Source of the DNA: Hyphomonadaceae bacterium UBA1933
GTDB taxonomy: Bacteria > Pseudomonadota > Alphaproteobacteria > Caulobacterales > Aquidulcibacteraceae
Direction of reading: 5' to 3'
Assembly (NCBI GenBank): GCA_002337085.1
Contig: DDFH01000007.1
Coordinates: 124,001 to 188,000 of the forward strand
Length of the DNA: 64,000 nt
In this document: piece after piece, positions 26,335 to 35,875 of the stretch
Layout of the letters: the number at the start of each line of letters is the position of its first letter
Numbering within the stretch: the stretch's first letter is position 1
The notes under the pieces: model-generated
The model's database searches: none
What the model was told of the DNA's origin: nothing
What the model saw: the letters and a program-made list of their open reading frames with translations, nothing else
Translations under genes and position numbers: made by a program

Positions 26335-27480
26335 ATGCAAGCTATTTATTCGTTTCAAAATAATATTAAAAAAATTGGCTGGCTAAATGTTTGGTGGCAA
26401 AATATTGATAGGGTGACCCTTGGTCTGGTGGCAACGCTTATGACAATTGGCCTTATCTTGTCATTTGGCTCATCTCCTGCTGCTGCTGCTAGACTTGATT
26501 ATGATAATCCGTTCTTTTTTGTTTATAGACAGGCATTTTTTGTCGTTGTCTCATTTTCAATATTGCTAAGCATTTCATTCTTATCAATTGATAATGTGAG
26601 AAGATTTTCATTACTGCTTTATGTAGTTTCCATTGTGTTATTGCTTACAATACTTGGAATTGGGCATACCGCAAAAGGTGCGCAAAGGTGGCTTCGCTTT
26701 GGCGGTTTTTCATTACAACCATCAGAAATCATCAAACCTGCAGCTATTATTTTGGTTTCATGGGTTCTTACTAGGCGCGTATATGACAAAGGCTTTCATG
26801 CAGAATTTGTTGGTTTGGCAATTGTTGCCTTTCCAATTATGATTTTTTTGATGCAACCCGATGTCGGGCAAACAATTTTATTATCAATATCTTATTTGGC
26901 AATTTTTTGGGTTGCAGGAATAAGTGGGAAATGGCTGTTTGGTTTATTTGGAACGGGCATAATTGGCCTTATTTTATTATTTCTATTTAAACCACACTTT
27001 GTTGATAGGATTGATAAATTTATAAACCCTGAAAATAACGACAATTACCAAGTTGATAGAGGGCTTGATGCAATTGCATCGGGCGAAATCTTCGGTCGCG
27101 GCGCAGGTGAAGGCATTATTAAACACATCTTACCCGATGTTCATACAGATTTTATTTTCTCATTAGCGGTTGAAGAATGGGGAATGATAGGGGCATTTTT
27201 TCTAATGTCACTATTTGCAGTCTTAATCATTCGTGGAATTCATGTCGCAAGCAAGATTTCAGACCCGTTTGCACAAACTTCTGGTATTGGGCTTTATCTT
27301 TTGTTTGGGTTTCAGGTCGCAATTAATCTTGCCGTTAATTTAAATTTGATTCCTGCAAAAGGTATGACATTACCATTCATTTCTTATGGCGGTTCATCCT
27401 TAATAGGGTCGGCAATCACACTTGGATTAGCGCTCGCAATAACCCGAAAACGCCCTTATGAGGCAGTATTAGGGAAATAA
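26335..27480 (+). CDS. ftsW: Septal peptidoglycan glycosyltransferase FtsW
   Basis: FtsW is a SEDS-family membrane protein that polymerises septal glycan with FtsI. The 381-residue product has about ten helices and SEDS signatures: GAQRWLRFGGFSLQPSEIIK, MQPDVGQT, PEVHTDFIFS-like LPDVHTDFIFSLAVEEWG, and the C-terminal PAKGMTLPFISYGGSS. The Asp in VHTDF is the region of the proposed catalytic residue. A short inverted repeat GTAAC-CAT-GTTAC (26290-26302) lies in the spacer before the gene; its meaning is unknown. Confidence 0.96.
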   Translation: MQAIYSFQNNIKKIGWLNVWWQNIDRVTLGLVATLMTIGLILSFGSSPAAAARLDYDNPFFFVYRQAFFVVVSFSILLSISFLSIDNVRRFSLLLYVVSIVLLLTILGIGHTAKGAQRWLRFGGFSLQPSEIIKPAAIILVSWVLTRRVYDKGFHAEFVGLAIVAFPIMIFLMQPDVGQTILLSISYLAIFWVAGISGKWLFGLFGTGIIGLILLFLFKPHFVDRIDKFINPENNDNYQVDRGLDAIASGEIFGRGAGEGIIKHILPDVHTDFIFSLAVEEWGMIGAFFLMSLFAVLIIRGIHVASKISDPFAQTSGIGLYLLFGFQVAINLAVNLNLIPAKGMTLPFISYGGSSLIGSAITLGLALAITRKRPYEAVLGK

Positions 27481-27558
27481 CACGCATATATCAGCTTAAT
27501 CGCACCTCTTTATGCAAAACTTTTCGACTTTTGAAAAAAATACTTATATTTAATCTTC

Positions 27559-28647
27559 ATGAGTGAAACAAAACAAACAATATTGATTGCAGCAGGTGGC
27601 ACAGGTGGCCACATGTTCCCCGCCAAAGCATTCGCCGATGAAATGGTTATGCGTGGTTTTGATGTTATTCTTGTAACCGACCCACGCGGCAGAAGATATA
27701 CAGAAGGTTTCCCTTCAATTGATAATTTGATTTTATCTGTAACTAATGCCGATGAAGGTGGTTTAAAAGGTAAAATAAACGCTGGGTTAAACCTTTTAAA
27801 ATCAATTTCTCAAACCAAACCATTTTTAAAAAAATATGAACCAGTTGCGGTTGTTGGATTTGGTGGATACCCCACTTTCCCTGTTTTATATAATGCAAAA
27901 TGTCCGATAATAATTCATGAACAAAATGCGGTTTTGGGTCGCGTTAATCGCTTTTTCCAAAAAAAGGCGGTTAAAATCTGCTCTGGTTTTGAGACACTTA
28001 ATTTTCTCGAATTTAAAGAAAAACATGTGGTTTGCGGCAACCCAGTTCGCAAAGAATTAATCGAAGCTGGTAATTCGCCATTCCCAGAGATCAAACCAAA
28101 TGGTACATTACGTATTCTTGTAACTGGTGGCTCTCAAGGTGCAAGAGTTTTAGGGCAAGCAGTACCCGATGCCATTGCTGAATTACCTGAGAACTTACGG
28201 CAACGTCTATTCATTTCGCATCAAGTTCGTGAAGAACAATGTGATACTGCACGCGAAACCTATGGTGATGCTGGTGTTCAGGCAGAAGTATGGCCATTTT
28301 TTAAAGATATGGCGACACGCCTAAAGGATTCGCATTTGGTAATTGGTCGCTCTGGCGCGTCAACTGTTTCTGAAACAGCGGTTGTTGGTCGTTCGGCAAT
28401 TTTTATACCTTTGCCAAGCGCAACTAATGACCATCAAACCTTTAATGCAGAATCAATGGTCAAAAGTGGTGGTGCAGACCTAATCAAAGAAAACGAATTA
28501 TCGGTTAAACGCCTTTCACAATTGCTTGAAATGCGCCTGATGAATGAAGAGAAATTAAAAGAACGTGGGGCGGCGATTAAAAGTGCCGCGCGCCCTGATG
28601 CCGCACAAAGATTGGCAGATGTAGTAATAGGTGAAATAAATGCGTAA
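27559..28647 (+). CDS. murG: UDP-GlcNAc:lipid I N-acetylglucosaminyltransferase
   Basis: MurG adds GlcNAc to lipid I to make lipid II at the cytoplasmic face of the membrane. The 362-residue GT28 protein shows the glycine-rich GGTGGHMFPAKAFAD loop, VGFGGYPTFPVL, HEQNAVLGRVNR, TGGSQGARVLG and the C-terminal donor site GRSGASTVSETAVVGRSAIF with ATNDHQTFNA. It overlaps murC by 8 bases. Confidence 0.97.
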   Translation: MSETKQTILIAAGGTGGHMFPAKAFADEMVMRGFDVILVTDPRGRRYTEGFPSIDNLILSVTNADEGGLKGKINAGLNLLKSISQTKPFLKKYEPVAVVGFGGYPTFPVLYNAKCPIIIHEQNAVLGRVNRFFQKKAVKICSGFETLNFLEFKEKHVVCGNPVRKELIEAGNSPFPEIKPNGTLRILVTGGSQGARVLGQAVPDAIAELPENLRQRLFISHQVREEQCDTARETYGDAGVQAEVWPFFKDMATRLKDSHLVIGRSGASTVSETAVVGRSAIFIPLPSATNDHQTFNAESMVKSGGADLIKENELSVKRLSQLLEMRLMNEEKLKERGAAIKSAARPDAAQRLADVVIGEINA

Positions 28648-30046
28648 ACCGGTTATCCCTCTTGATGTTGGTATTATTCACATTGTTGGCATTGGTGGCA
28701 TTGGCATGTCAGGCATTGCCGAAGTATTGGCGCATTGGGGTTATCAGATACAAGGTTCTGATGCCAAAGATGGTGCAAACCTTACGAGGCTTCGCAAAGA
28801 TGGCATAAAAGTCTTTGTTGGCCATGATGGCAAGAATGTTGAAGGCGTAAGCATGGTTCTTATTTCTTCTGCGGTTAAGCCTGATAATCTTGAGGTTATG
28901 GCTGCGCGTGCCGCAGGAATACCAATTGTACGCCGCTCAGAAATGTTGGCGGAATTGATGCGCCTTGGTTGGACGATTGCAGTTGGCGGAACTCATGGCA
29001 AAACCACAACAACCTCTATGGTTGCGACTTTACTTGATGCAGCAGGCAAGGATCCGACCGTTATTAATGGCGGCATTATCAATGCCTATGGCACAAATGC
29101 CCGCGTTGGTACTGGCGATTGGATGGTTGTTGAGGCCGATGAATCTGACGGCACATTTACAAAACTTCGTCCAAATGTTGCAATTGTTACCAATATGGAT
29201 CCAGAGCATTTGGATTTTTACGGCACAAAAGAAAATATGGAAAAGGCTTTTGAAGCATTCGTTGAATCTGTGCCTTTTTATGGCTTTTCTGTCCTTTGTA
29301 TAGACCACCCTGGAGTTCAAGGATTGGTTGCCAAAGTTACCGACCGAAAAGTGTTTACCTATGGCTTTAGTCCACAAGCGGACGTGCAGGCAGTTAATGT
29401 TCGTGCTGAGGCCGATGGTTCGCATTTTGATGTAATTTTCAAAGCAAAATATGGCAAAACTGAAAAATTAATTCAAAATCTTCACCTGCCAATGGCGGGC
29501 ATGCACAATGTATTAAACTCACTTGCTGCAATCACTGTTGCGACTGAACTTGGTGCAGACGCCGCGCAAATTCAAAATGGGCTATCTAAATTCATGGGGG
29601 TTAAACGACGCTTCAGCCTTGTCGGTGAGTTTAATGGCGTTAAAATCATTGATGATTATGGACATCACCCTGTCGAAATCAAGGCAGTTTTATCTGCCGC
29701 AAGACAGGTTACCAAAAACCGTGTGATTGCCGTTGTGCAACCGCATAGATATACCCGCCTAAGAGATCTCTTTGAAGATTTCTGCCGCTGTTTAAATGAT
29801 GCCGACGTTGTTGCCATTGCCGATGTTTATAGCGCAGGGGAACAACCAATCGAAGGGATAAATGCCGATACATTTGTTCAAGGCATAAAAGATCATGGAC
29901 ATAAAAACGTATCAAAACTTAATAGCCCTGATGATTTACCACAATTCTTTTTAGAGAATGCAAAAGACGGCGATTTATTTGTATGTCTTGGTGCAGGCGA
30001 TATTACGAATTGGGCAAACGGCCTTGAGGCAAAACTAAAGGGTTGA
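28640..30046 (+). CDS. murC: UDP-MurNAc:L-alanine ligase
   Basis: MurC adds L-alanine to UDP-MurNAc, the first cytoplasmic peptide step. The 468-residue protein has the UDP-binding HIVGIGGIGMSGIAEVL loop, the ATP loop GTHGKTTT (117-124), VEADESDGTF, NMDPEHLDFYG, GVKRRF, DDYGHHPVEI and QPHRYTRLRDLFEDF. It is the last cell-wall gene here: murB, ddl, ftsQ, ftsA and ftsZ, which usually follow in alphaproteobacteria, are not in the window. Confidence 0.97.
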   Translation: MRKPVIPLDVGIIHIVGIGGIGMSGIAEVLAHWGYQIQGSDAKDGANLTRLRKDGIKVFVGHDGKNVEGVSMVLISSAVKPDNLEVMAARAAGIPIVRRSEMLAELMRLGWTIAVGGTHGKTTTTSMVATLLDAAGKDPTVINGGIINAYGTNARVGTGDWMVVEADESDGTFTKLRPNVAIVTNMDPEHLDFYGTKENMEKAFEAFVESVPFYGFSVLCIDHPGVQGLVAKVTDRKVFTYGFSPQADVQAVNVRAEADGSHFDVIFKAKYGKTEKLIQNLHLPMAGMHNVLNSLAAITVATELGADAAQIQNGLSKFMGVKRRFSLVGEFNGVKIIDDYGHHPVEIKAVLSAARQVTKNRVIAVVQPHRYTRLRDLFEDFCRCLNDADVVAIADVYSAGEQPIEGINADTFVQGIKDHGHKNVSKLNSPDDLPQFFLENAKDGDLFVCLGAGDITNWANGLEAKLKG

Positions 30047-30088
30047 TGACTTATTGACGCATTTAGATTTATCTACTAGCCTCAATGA

Positions 30089-31420
30089 ATGAGAAAATTT
30101 ATACCACTTTTATTCGTTTTGCCTATCATGGCATTTGATACGCCAAAAAATAGCGTTGCTTGGGACATTGTTGAGGGTTTAACCACTGAAATCGGGCCAA
30201 GGCTTCCAGGGTCAGATGATGAGGCGAGGGCACGCGAATGGGCTGTAATAAAGCTAAAGTCACTTGGCTTTAGGAATGTTCATATCGAAACCTATGATAT
30301 GCCAGTGTGGGTAAGGGGTGAAGAAAGCGCCGAAGTCGTTTCCCCTTTTAAACAAAAGCTAATCCTTACTGCATTAGGAAACAGTGCAGCGACCCCAAAA
30401 GATGGCTTGAGTGCAACAGTTATTGGCTTTAATTCCCTCGAAGATTTAAAAGCCGCACCCGATGCAATGGTAAAAGGTAAGATTGTTTTTGTCTCGCATA
30501 AAATGACTGCTACACAAGATGGTTCTGGTTACGGTGCATATGGGCCGGCACGCTTTATCGGTCCAAATATTGCGGCAAAAAAAGGTGCTGTTGGGTACTT
30601 ATTACGTTCATTAGGGACAAATAATCATCGGGTTGCACATACTGGCGTAACACGTTTTGAAGATGGTGTTTCGCCAATTCCATCGGCTGCTTTGACAGTT
30701 CCTGATGCCGAAAATCTTGAGAGAATGTTGGCACGCGCAAAAGCACCATTAATCATTCATATGACTCTTAGCCCAAAACAAACTGGCATTCATCAATCGG
30801 GGAATGTCGTTGCCGAAGTGCCCGGTTCAGACCCAAATGCCGGAATGGTTGTTATTGGTGGTCACCTTGATTCATGGGATTTAGGAACCGGCGCAATTGA
30901 TGATGCATCAGGGCTTGCAATAACCACGGCCGCAGCCAAACGAATTATGGATGGACAACAACCAAAACGCACTATTCGCGTTGTTTGGTGGGGTTCAGAA
31001 GAAGTTGGCGGTTTTGGTTCTGACGCATATTATAAGACGCATAAGGATGATAAAGTTGTTGCAGTCGCTGAATCAGATTCTGGCGCAGATAAAGTGTGGG
31101 CTTTTTCATATAAATTACCTGAAACAAACAAACCACTTGGCGATAAAATGGTGACCGATTTCAATAAAGCCGGAATTATATACCAAGCTAATAATGCGCA
31201 TGGCGGGGCAGATATTGAACACTTTGTCGAAAGCGGCGTTGCCGTTTTTGATTTAAAACAAGATGCAACGCATTATTTTGATTTACACCATACGCCGGAT
31301 GACACATTGGATAAAATTAATCCCCTTATGCTAGAACAAAATGTTGATGCGTGGGAAATATTGCTAAAAAACCTCTCGTCAACAACAGAAGATATTGGTT
31401 TAATTCCGCAAAAAAAATAG
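30089..31420 (+). CDS. Exported M28-family zinc peptidase (carboxypeptidase Q-like)
   Basis: A 443-residue protein with a short N-terminal signal (MRKFIPLLFVLPIMAF), a PA-type insert (about 110-210), and an M28 catalytic domain. Likely zinc ligands and catalytic acids are in GGHLDSWD, GAIDDASG, GSEEVGGFGS, AESDSGAD and LHHTPDDT. The overall layout is that of plasma glutamate carboxypeptidase/carboxypeptidase Q, so it probably trims dipeptides or C-terminal residues in the periplasm or outside. It lies 42 bases after murC on the same strand; a link to peptidoglycan peptide turnover is only a guess. Confidence 0.9.
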   Translation: MRKFIPLLFVLPIMAFDTPKNSVAWDIVEGLTTEIGPRLPGSDDEARAREWAVIKLKSLGFRNVHIETYDMPVWVRGEESAEVVSPFKQKLILTALGNSAATPKDGLSATVIGFNSLEDLKAAPDAMVKGKIVFVSHKMTATQDGSGYGAYGPARFIGPNIAAKKGAVGYLLRSLGTNNHRVAHTGVTRFEDGVSPIPSAALTVPDAENLERMLARAKAPLIIHMTLSPKQTGIHQSGNVVAEVPGSDPNAGMVVIGGHLDSWDLGTGAIDDASGLAITTAAAKRIMDGQQPKRTIRVVWWGSEEVGGFGSDAYYKTHKDDKVVAVAESDSGADKVWAFSYKLPETNKPLGDKMVTDFNKAGIIYQANNAHGGADIEHFVESGVAVFDLKQDATHYFDLHHTPDDTLDKINPLMLEQNVDAWEILLKNLSSTTEDIGLIPQKK

Positions 31421-31437
31421 TCATTTGGGATTTTTTA

Positions 31438-32541
31438 ATGAGAAATGTTTCACTTGATATTTTTCGCGGCCTTATCATATTTTTGATGATAATTGTAAAT
31501 TCTCAAGGTGCGGGTTCGGATCCGTACCCAATTCTTGATCATGCGGAATGGTTTGGCTTTACATTGGCTGATTTCGTATTTCCAAGTTTTTTGTTTATTA
31601 TGGGATGCTCTTTGGCTTATTCAAAGGCATCGTCTTTACAGTGGAATGAATATTTTACAAAAGTTGCCAAAAGAACCCTTATTTTATTTGCAATTGGATT
31701 ATTCTTAAATTGGTTTCCGTTTTTTTTATTTAACAAACAAGGTTTGTTTGAATGGAAGTATTTTGAAAACTTACGTTTTATGGGGGTTTTTCAACGGCTT
31801 GCACTTTGCTATTTTTTGGCTGCAATAATTGTAAAAGCATCGCCAAAACATTCAATAATTGTGGGCAGTGTAATGCTTGTCGGTTATTGGGCTGCTGTAA
31901 TGCTTCTTGCACCGCAAGGGATGCAGCTTACAAGGGAAGGCAACCTTGGCACAATGATTGATAATTTCATTATCCCAAAATCGCATTTATATCGTGGCGA
32001 CAATGGCTTTGAACCAGAGGGTTTATTAGGCACGATACCTGCAAGTGTAAATATGATTGCAGGCTTTATATGTGCAAGATATGTTCGCAATAATGGTTTT
32101 ACAACCGAAACGTTGAGGAAGTTTTTATTTGCTGGATTTGGCCTATTAATTTTGACTTCATTATGGTCGGTTCAATATCCGGTTTCTAAAAAACTGTGGA
32201 CATCGTCTTATGTAATTTTAACGATTGGGCTTGATTTATTTCTGCTTGCAACACTCGCCTATGTTTATGAAGTTAAAAATATAAAAATTGCGTCAGAATT
32301 TTTCCAAATTTTCGGGCGCAATCCGCTAGCAATATATGTATTTTCGCTTTTATTTTTGAAAATACTGTTGGTTTGGCGGGTTGAACCAACTGTTTCACTT
32401 CATAAATTCTTGGGCGAGCAAGTTTTTCAAAAAGTCTGGGCAGGGGCAGGTGGAAGTTTGCTATTTGCGCTTTGCTTTACTTTGATTTGCTTTCTTTTCG
32501 CACTTTGGTTAGATAGAAAGAAAATTATAATAAAAATCTAA
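31438..32541 (+). CDS. NagX-like membrane acyltransferase (COG4299/DUF5009)
   Basis: A 367-residue polytopic membrane protein with the opening RNVSLDIFRGLIIFLMIIVN and a second conserved stretch WFGFTLADFVFPSFLFIMG, both typical of bacterial homologues of heparan-alpha-glucosaminide N-acetyltransferase. A further conserved element is GTIPASVNMIAG and, near the C-terminus, FGRNPLAIYVFS. These proteins probably move acyl groups to sugars across the inner membrane; the substrate is unknown. The ATG at 31438, with GGGA 7 bases upstream, is better than the in-frame codon at 31351 inside the peptidase gene. Confidence 0.88.
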   Translation: MRNVSLDIFRGLIIFLMIIVNSQGAGSDPYPILDHAEWFGFTLADFVFPSFLFIMGCSLAYSKASSLQWNEYFTKVAKRTLILFAIGLFLNWFPFFLFNKQGLFEWKYFENLRFMGVFQRLALCYFLAAIIVKASPKHSIIVGSVMLVGYWAAVMLLAPQGMQLTREGNLGTMIDNFIIPKSHLYRGDNGFEPEGLLGTIPASVNMIAGFICARYVRNNGFTTETLRKFLFAGFGLLILTSLWSVQYPVSKKLWTSSYVILTIGLDLFLLATLAYVYEVKNIKIASEFFQIFGRNPLAIYVFSLLFLKILLVWRVEPTVSLHKFLGEQVFQKVWAGAGGSLLFALCFTLICFLFALWLDRKKIIIKI

Positions 32542-32558
32542 ACTTCCAAAGGTAATAG

Positions 32559-33230
32559 ATGAACGCAATCCCTCCTATTCAACTCGCCGTTGTTCAAGTA
32601 ACACCATTCCAACAAAATTGTAGCATTTTGTGGGATAATTATACCAAGGATGCAATTATTGTTGATCCGGGTGGCGATGTTGAAAACATCTTAAAAGTTC
32701 TAAAAGATAATGCTGTAAAACCCAAAGAAATATGGATTACCCATGGCCACCTCGACCATGCAGGTGGCGCAATGGAGCTTGCACGTAAACTTGGTATAAA
32801 AATCATTGGCCCACATATTGATGATAAATTCTGGCTCGACCAAATCGTTTCATCGTGGGCGCGTTATGGCTATAATATTGGGGAAGATTGCACACCTGAT
32901 GTTTGGTTAAATGATGGCGACAAGGTAAGTGTTGGGCAATTTGAATTTGATGTTGTTCACTGCCCTGGTCATACACCAGGCCATGTTGCCTTTATCAACA
33001 AAGAATTAGGTTTGGCATTCGTTGGTGATTTATTGTTTGCTGGTTCAATCGGGCGGACTGATTTTCCAAAAGGTAATCACGCTGATTTGTTAAAATCAAT
33101 CACCACTAAATTGTGGCCATATGGCAATGAGATACAATTCGTTCCAGGGCATGGCCCCATGTCAACATTCGGTAATGAACGGGCAAATAATCCCTTTGTT
33201 TCCGACGAAGTTATGAAGCGTCAGGCATAA
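32559..33230 (+). CDS. GloB/YcbL-type metallo-beta-lactamase-fold hydrolase
   Basis: A 223-residue soluble hydrolase with the two-metal site THGHLDHAGG, the HCPGHTPGHVAF histidine, the bridging Asp in FVGDLLFAGSIGRTDFP and a final His in FVPGHGPMSTFG. The short form without the C-terminal helical domain resembles type II glyoxalase II (GloC/YcbL), which cleaves S-lactoylglutathione. The substrate is inferred. It begins 17 bases after the NagX-like gene and ends 1 base before the next start. Confidence 0.9.
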   Translation: MNAIPPIQLAVVQVTPFQQNCSILWDNYTKDAIIVDPGGDVENILKVLKDNAVKPKEIWITHGHLDHAGGAMELARKLGIKIIGPHIDDKFWLDQIVSSWARYGYNIGEDCTPDVWLNDGDKVSVGQFEFDVVHCPGHTPGHVAFINKELGLAFVGDLLFAGSIGRTDFPKGNHADLLKSITTKLWPYGNEIQFVPGHGPMSTFGNERANNPFVSDEVMKRQA

Positions 33231-33231
33231 A

Positions 33232-34449
33232 ATGAATATTGTAAAAATTGAACAAATTGGCTCTCAAGGGGACGGTATTGCAAACCTTGATGGGCAAAAT
33301 ATCTACGTCCCTTATAGTATTGATGGTGAAACGGTTAAGGTTGAAATTGCCAATAACCGTGGACAAATCACTGAAATAATTGAAAAATCACCATTTCGCA
33401 CCACACCAATTTGCCAATATTTCGGCAAATGTGGTGGTTGCACCTTGCAACATTTGAGCGATGATAAAGTTGCCAGTTTTAAAACAAAACTTATTGAAGA
33501 TGCCATTTCAATCACACCATCAGAATTTAAAAACGCCTATGATAGCGGTCGTAGACGGGTTAAATTTAATATTGAAAAAAATAAAAATGAGGTAACGCTT
33601 GGTTTTATGGCGGCAAAATCGCATGATGTTATTGATGTTGATAATTGCCCAATTCTTTGTGATGATTTGCAATATTTCATACCAAAACTTCGTGAGCTTT
33701 GTCGAACATTATTAAAACCAGATGAAAAGGTTACAGCCAATCTTACAGCGTGTGACAATGGTATTGATATTGATATCGCGGGCATTAAGCCACTTAATAA
33801 AAAAAGTCGTGGTGAGTTGGAATCACTTGCAATTGCCGCCCAAAAATCTGGCCTGACAAGGCTTACACTTAATGGTGAGCTTGCATTTCAAACCATGTCC
33901 CCAATTGTAAAATTCGCCAATGTTCCGGTTGAAATTCCGCCAAATTGCTTTTTACAAGCCACAAAAACCTGTGAAGATGCAATCAAAGAACAATTACTTA
34001 TTTGGGCAAAGGGTTCAAAAAGAATTATTGATTTATTTAGCGGTGCGGGAACATTTTCTTTGCCTCTAAAACAAATCGGTGAAGTAAAGGCATATGAACT
34101 TAACACCACATCAGTAGTCGCACTTAATAAAGCCGCAAAAGCCGCAGCAGGTGGCCATAAATTAGAGGCATTTACCCGCGATTTATTCCGGCTTCCGGTC
34201 TCACCACTTGAATTAAAAAATATTGATCTAGCCGTTCTTGACCCAGCAAGAGCGGGTGCTAATTATCAAGTAAAACAATTGGTAAAATCAAAAATCAATA
34301 AAATAATTTATATTTCTTGTGAACCTGCATCATTTGCCGAGGATTTAAAAGTTTTGGTTGAAGGTGGTTTCAAGCTTAAAGAATTAAAAGCATTTGATCA
34401 ATTTCGTTACAGCACCCATGTTGAAATTATGGGGCTTTTTGAAAGATGA
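33232..34449 (+). CDS. RlmD/TrmA-family RNA m5U methyltransferase
   Basis: A 405-residue enzyme with an N-terminal TRAM-like RNA-binding domain (residues 1-55), an iron-sulphur cluster site (Cys61, Cys67, Cys70 in CQYFGKCGGC plus a later Cys in NCPILCDD), and a Rossmann SAM domain (IIDLFSGAGTFSL). The catalytic motifs are LDPARAGA and YISCEP (nucleophile Cys363). The cluster and TRAM domain point to the RlmD/RlmC group that methylates C5 of specific uridines in 23S rRNA; the exact base is unproven. It overlaps the next gene by 4 bases. Confidence 0.9.
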   Translation: MNIVKIEQIGSQGDGIANLDGQNIYVPYSIDGETVKVEIANNRGQITEIIEKSPFRTTPICQYFGKCGGCTLQHLSDDKVASFKTKLIEDAISITPSEFKNAYDSGRRRVKFNIEKNKNEVTLGFMAAKSHDVIDVDNCPILCDDLQYFIPKLRELCRTLLKPDEKVTANLTACDNGIDIDIAGIKPLNKKSRGELESLAIAAQKSGLTRLTLNGELAFQTMSPIVKFANVPVEIPPNCFLQATKTCEDAIKEQLLIWAKGSKRIIDLFSGAGTFSLPLKQIGEVKAYELNTTSVVALNKAAKAAAGGHKLEAFTRDLFRLPVSPLELKNIDLAVLDPARAGANYQVKQLVKSKINKIIYISCEPASFAEDLKVLVEGGFKLKELKAFDQFRYSTHVEIMGLFER

Positions 34450-34898
34450 TAAGAAATAATTTTTGGCGTGAAATTTCCCTCCAAGATTGGAATGATGAAG
34501 AGTGGGAAAGCCTTTGTGATAGTTGCGGTAAATGTTGCCTTATTCGTCTTGAGGATGAAGATAATGGCGACATTTATAACACTGATGTTCATTGTAAATT
34601 ATTTGATAATAAAAGCTGTCGTTGTTCTGATTATGAAAATCGGGTTAAATACGTGCCTGATTGTGTAAAGCTTGATAAAGAAAATATATTCACACTAACA
34701 TGGCTGCCACAAACATGTGCCTATCGCCTAATTGCCGAAGGCAAACCATTATTTGATTGGCATTATTTAATTGCCGGAAATTATGATTTGATGCATAACC
34801 AAGGTTATAGCGTTAAAGAAAAAACCGTTGCCGAAACCCGCGTCAAAACAAAATATTTGGTAAAGCATATAAAACACTGGAAAGGCGAAGATAGATGA
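34446..34898 (+). CDS. YcgN-family (UPF0260) cysteine-cluster protein
   Basis: A 150-residue protein with the eight-cysteine pattern of the YcgN family: CDSCGKCC near residue 22, then CKLFDNKSCRCSDYENR and VPDCVKL. Such clusters suggest metal or iron-sulphur binding, but no function is established. The ATG overlaps the methyltransferase stop (ATGA) and its own stop overlaps the next start, so the three genes are translationally coupled. Confidence 0.9.
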   Translation: MIRNNFWREISLQDWNDEEWESLCDSCGKCCLIRLEDEDNGDIYNTDVHCKLFDNKSCRCSDYENRVKYVPDCVKLDKENIFTLTWLPQTCAYRLIAEGKPLFDWHYLIAGNYDLMHNQGYSVKEKTVAETRVKTKYLVKHIKHWKGEDR

Positions 34899-35875
34899 AA
34901 TCGCCAAATTTTGATGATATTTTACAAGCACAAACACGTATAAGCGAAATTATAAACCAAACACCATTTCTTTATTCGCCAGTTTTAAATGAAATGATGG
35001 ACGCGAATATTTTTATAAAGGCAGAAAATCTGCAACCACGTGGTGCATTTAAAATTCGTGGTGCTGCGAATGCTATATTCAAGCGTAAAGCCGAAGCATT
35101 ACAAAATGGTGTCATTGCTTATTCAAGTGGTAACCATGCCCAAGGGGTTGCACTTGCTTGTAAATATATCGGGGCAAAAGCAACCATAATCGTCCCAAAA
35201 GATGTGCCATTGGCAAAGCTAAAACCCGCACAAGATGACGGTGCGGAAATTATCTTTTACGATAGAAAAACTGAAATTCGTGAAGAAATTGGTGCAAATT
35301 TACAAAAGCAAACCGGGGCAATATTGGTTCCACCCTATGACCATCCAGATGTTATAGCAGGACAAGGTACAATCGGTCTTGAAATATCGGAATTTGCCAC
35401 AAAAAATGATTTAAAGTTTGATTATGTTGTAACACCGGCATCAGGCGGCGGATTGGCAAGTGGCATTGGAATTGCACTTAAACAGCTTAGCCCAAATACG
35501 AAACTCATAATTTCTGAACCCGAAGGCTATGACGACATGGCGCAGTCTTTGGCAACAGGTGAAAGAACGCGGATAAATGATATTAATTATCCATCACTCC
35601 TTGATGCACTTCAAGCACCAATTCCTGGTGAAATAACATTCGAAGTTTTAAAAGATATTGGGGCACAGGCATTTCCAATTTCTGATAATGCTGCTTTACA
35701 TGCCGTTAAATTTGCGTTCGAGAACTTCCATCTGGTATTAGAGCCATCTGGTGCGTCATCACTTGCACTCGTTATGGAAAATAAAATTCCCGCCAAAAGC
35801 AAAAATATTTGTATTATTGCTTCAGGCGGGAATATTGATATTCAGATTTTACAAAAAGCGCTTATGACTTCTTGA
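34895..35875 (+). CDS. Threonine ammonia-lyase / serine racemase-type PLP enzyme
   Basis: A 326-residue fold-type II PLP enzyme. Lys53 in RGAFKIRGA is the Schiff-base lysine; AYSSGNHAQGVALA binds the substrate carboxylate, and SGGGLASGIG holds the PLP phosphate. It lacks the C-terminal ACT-like regulatory domain of biosynthetic IlvA, so it resembles the short catabolic TdcB or serine racemase form. It may deaminate threonine or serine to oxo acids; which one cannot be told here. It overlaps the YcgN gene by 4 bases and the convergent PhnA-type gene by 14. Confidence 0.88.
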   Translation: MKSPNFDDILQAQTRISEIINQTPFLYSPVLNEMMDANIFIKAENLQPRGAFKIRGAANAIFKRKAEALQNGVIAYSSGNHAQGVALACKYIGAKATIIVPKDVPLAKLKPAQDDGAEIIFYDRKTEIREEIGANLQKQTGAILVPPYDHPDVIAGQGTIGLEISEFATKNDLKFDYVVTPASGGGLASGIGIALKQLSPNTKLIISEPEGYDDMAQSLATGERTRINDINYPSLLDALQAPIPGEITFEVLKDIGAQAFPISDNAALHAVKFAFENFHLVLEPSGASSLALVMENKIPAKSKNICIIASGGNIDIQILQKALMTS

